A stretch of DNA of 22,365 nucleotides, from contig BEXV01000530.1 in assembly GCA_003118195.1 (NCBI GenBank), forward strand, positions 139,545-161,909, read 5' to 3'. Shown here in pieces: positions 21,286-22,365 of this stretch; position 1 is the stretch's first letter; each line of letters opens with the position of its first letter. A program made the position numbers and the translations under genes. This stretch comes from Hemicentrotus pulcherrimus (taxonomy: Eukaryota; Echinodermata; Echinoidea; Camarodonta; Strongylocentrotidae). The notes beneath the pieces were generated by a model, which was not told the DNA's origin, made no database searches, and saw only the letters and a list, made by a program, of their open reading frames with translations.

Positions 21286-21352
21286 CCCAGTACCCATTGA
21301 TCCTCGCATAACAAGGTGAAGAAAAACCTGTCACATTCCCTTTACATCCCAG

Positions 21353-21518
21353 GTACAATGCCGTGCGAGACAATGGGGATTGGCAGACACAAACCAAATT
21401 ACGCCACAATGAGAAAATGTCATGGGAAATGTAAATATGTCATTGAGATTGGCATCCCCTCGCATATTTTCACATACTTTCTGGTACACAAAAGAAACAG
21501 CAGGTGTCGTATATTAAG
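21353..21518 (+). CDS. weak candidate exon
   Basis: A pyrimidine-rich acceptor (tgtcacattccctttacatcccag, edge 21,352) and a donor ATTAAG|GTAAAG (edge 21,518) bracket 166 bases open in one frame: TMPCETMGIGRHKPNYATMR, then KCHGKCKYVIEIGIPSHIFT and onward. It lies on the strand opposite the two better exons, inside what would be their intron, so it would need a separate nested gene. No family recognised; chance is likely. Confidence 0.15.
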
Positions 21519-22189
21519 GTAAAGAGTCATTGTGTAACACACACAGGTGTATCAGGATGCTATTCGCTATTAACCCCCTCTGAGCCACCATGTATTTTGA
21601 CAACCATCATAAATGGACTCTCAAGATTATAATTTTGACTTGAATTGGTTTGTTTGATTGATAAATTCAATCATCTTTCCATGGATGATGGATACAGTGT
21701 CTTTTTCTGCATTGGATGTAACTAATTCTGTTTCAGGAGGTACTTTGCACTTTTGCTCACAGCATGTTGCAATACTGGTCCAAATATATTGTTTAGCTCC
21801 CATTTTTGTTATAGGACGGAACCCGCAACCCATGGGCAATGGCACAAAAGGGGTTAAAGGTCTTTTACATATATATTATTAGCTATGAGGTTGTACATGT
21901 ACATATGACAAGTATACGCTGCATACTTGTAAATGTTTACACGTACATCCAAGGTAAGCATACATAGCGTGAGAGTGAAATTGGCATCATTACAAGTAAG
22001 ACATAATTTCCTAATCTTTGCATATAAATAGAAACATAGAAATATATTTCAACTAAAATAGAAACATGGAATAAACATTAACATCTCCTATCTGTCACTT
22101 TGAATTGTAAATATCAAGCTGTCAATAATTCTCCATCTATTTTGACATATTGCTTTACAAAGTTGAAAGTATTTTCTGGTAACTTATAC

Positions 22190-22323
22190 CCAGAACCTAT
22201 TTGGATTATTAATTGTTGCCAAATGAAGTAATAATTCATGTGAAACATCACTAAATTCAGATTTCATATAATCTACCCACCCTCTGTTGATAGCAAGAAG
22301 GGTGTTAAAGAGATGGTTGAGTT
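22190..22323 (-). CDS. probable internal exon, unidentified protein
   Basis: The acceptor is strong: T7 then acctcttcccag|AAC (edge at 22,323). The donor is TTCTGG|GTATAAG (edge at 22,190). The exon is 134 nt, phase 2 in and phase 0 out, and only one frame is open across it: two bases, then 44 codons LNHLFNTLLAINRGWVDYMK, SEFSDVSHELLLHLATINNP, NRFW. The composition is that of a folded alpha-helical protein (alternating Leu, Trp and charged residues). If the donor is not used, TAA follows after one more codon, making it a possible terminal exon; no AATAAA follows closely on this strand, which favours splicing. Its phase 0 end is compatible with the phase 0 start of the PDZ exon 3.3 kb downstream, though a PDZ N-terminal exon would have to lie between. 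Family not recognised. Confidence 0.55.
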
Positions 22324-22365
22324 CTGGGAAGAGGTAAAAAAATAATTTGTGAGCGTCATCATTGT

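Noticed and set aside
21627..21882. Overlapping plus and minus frames of about 73 codons
   Set aside because: The minus reading is varied in composition and lies between the two good minus exons, but I found neither a usable acceptor nor a donor at its edges.
1..22365. CRISPR array, operon, prophage or other prokaryotic system
   Set aside because: No spaced direct repeats, no adjacent long ORFs and no ribosome-binding-site pattern; spliced exons and tRNA-derived SINEs mark eukaryotic DNA.

Overview
The window reads as AT-rich, gene-poor eukaryotic DNA: long intronic or intergenic stretches, no prokaryotic operon structure, and only short isolated exon-like islands with splice signals. The repeat style points to a marine invertebrate, most likely an echinoderm such as a sea urchin. 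That style includes palindromic foldback elements of about 300-350 bp flanked by TA, tRNA-derived SINE-like units, a triplet-tailed 'tagcgc...ggcgct' repeat end, many microsatellites, and C/G/A homopolymers beside a gap. The species is an inference; nothing here proves it.

Layout. 1-5 kb: a possible first coding exon on the minus strand (697-774), a frame-broken coding-like tract (970-1430), and several exon candidates on both strands between 2.4 and 4.7 kb (2464-2650 minus; 2917-3061, 3162-3431 and 4400-4632 plus). 5-7.1 kb: a very GC-rich foldback element (5515-5815) and a second, AT-rich foldback element (6761-7075). 7.1-11.2 kb: apparently non-coding, with a large CT-rich tract near 9.15-9.42 kb. 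11.237-11.416 kb: an assembly gap followed by a C16 run. 12.75-13.0 kb: a tRNA-derived SINE. 13-15.5 kb: mostly featureless. 15.5-17 kb: a possible plus-strand terminal exon holding a CTCF-like motif, then a CpG-rich island and poly(A) signals. 17.5-18.6 kb: a tRNA-Met-like SINE and two more foldback elements side by side. 18.7-22.4 kb: the two best exons, both on the minus strand. One is the C-terminal half of a PDZ domain (18722-18870); the other is unidentified (22190-22323).

The only protein family I can name from sequence is PDZ. The minus strand therefore most likely carries part of a multi-exon gene whose 5' end lies beyond the right edge and whose 3' end lies to the left; the two minus exons have compatible phases (phase 0 to phase 0) but may belong to different genes. 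I found no convincing previously undescribed gene system. The most distinctive structure is the set of four foldback elements, two of them internally palindromic, sitting close to a real exon.
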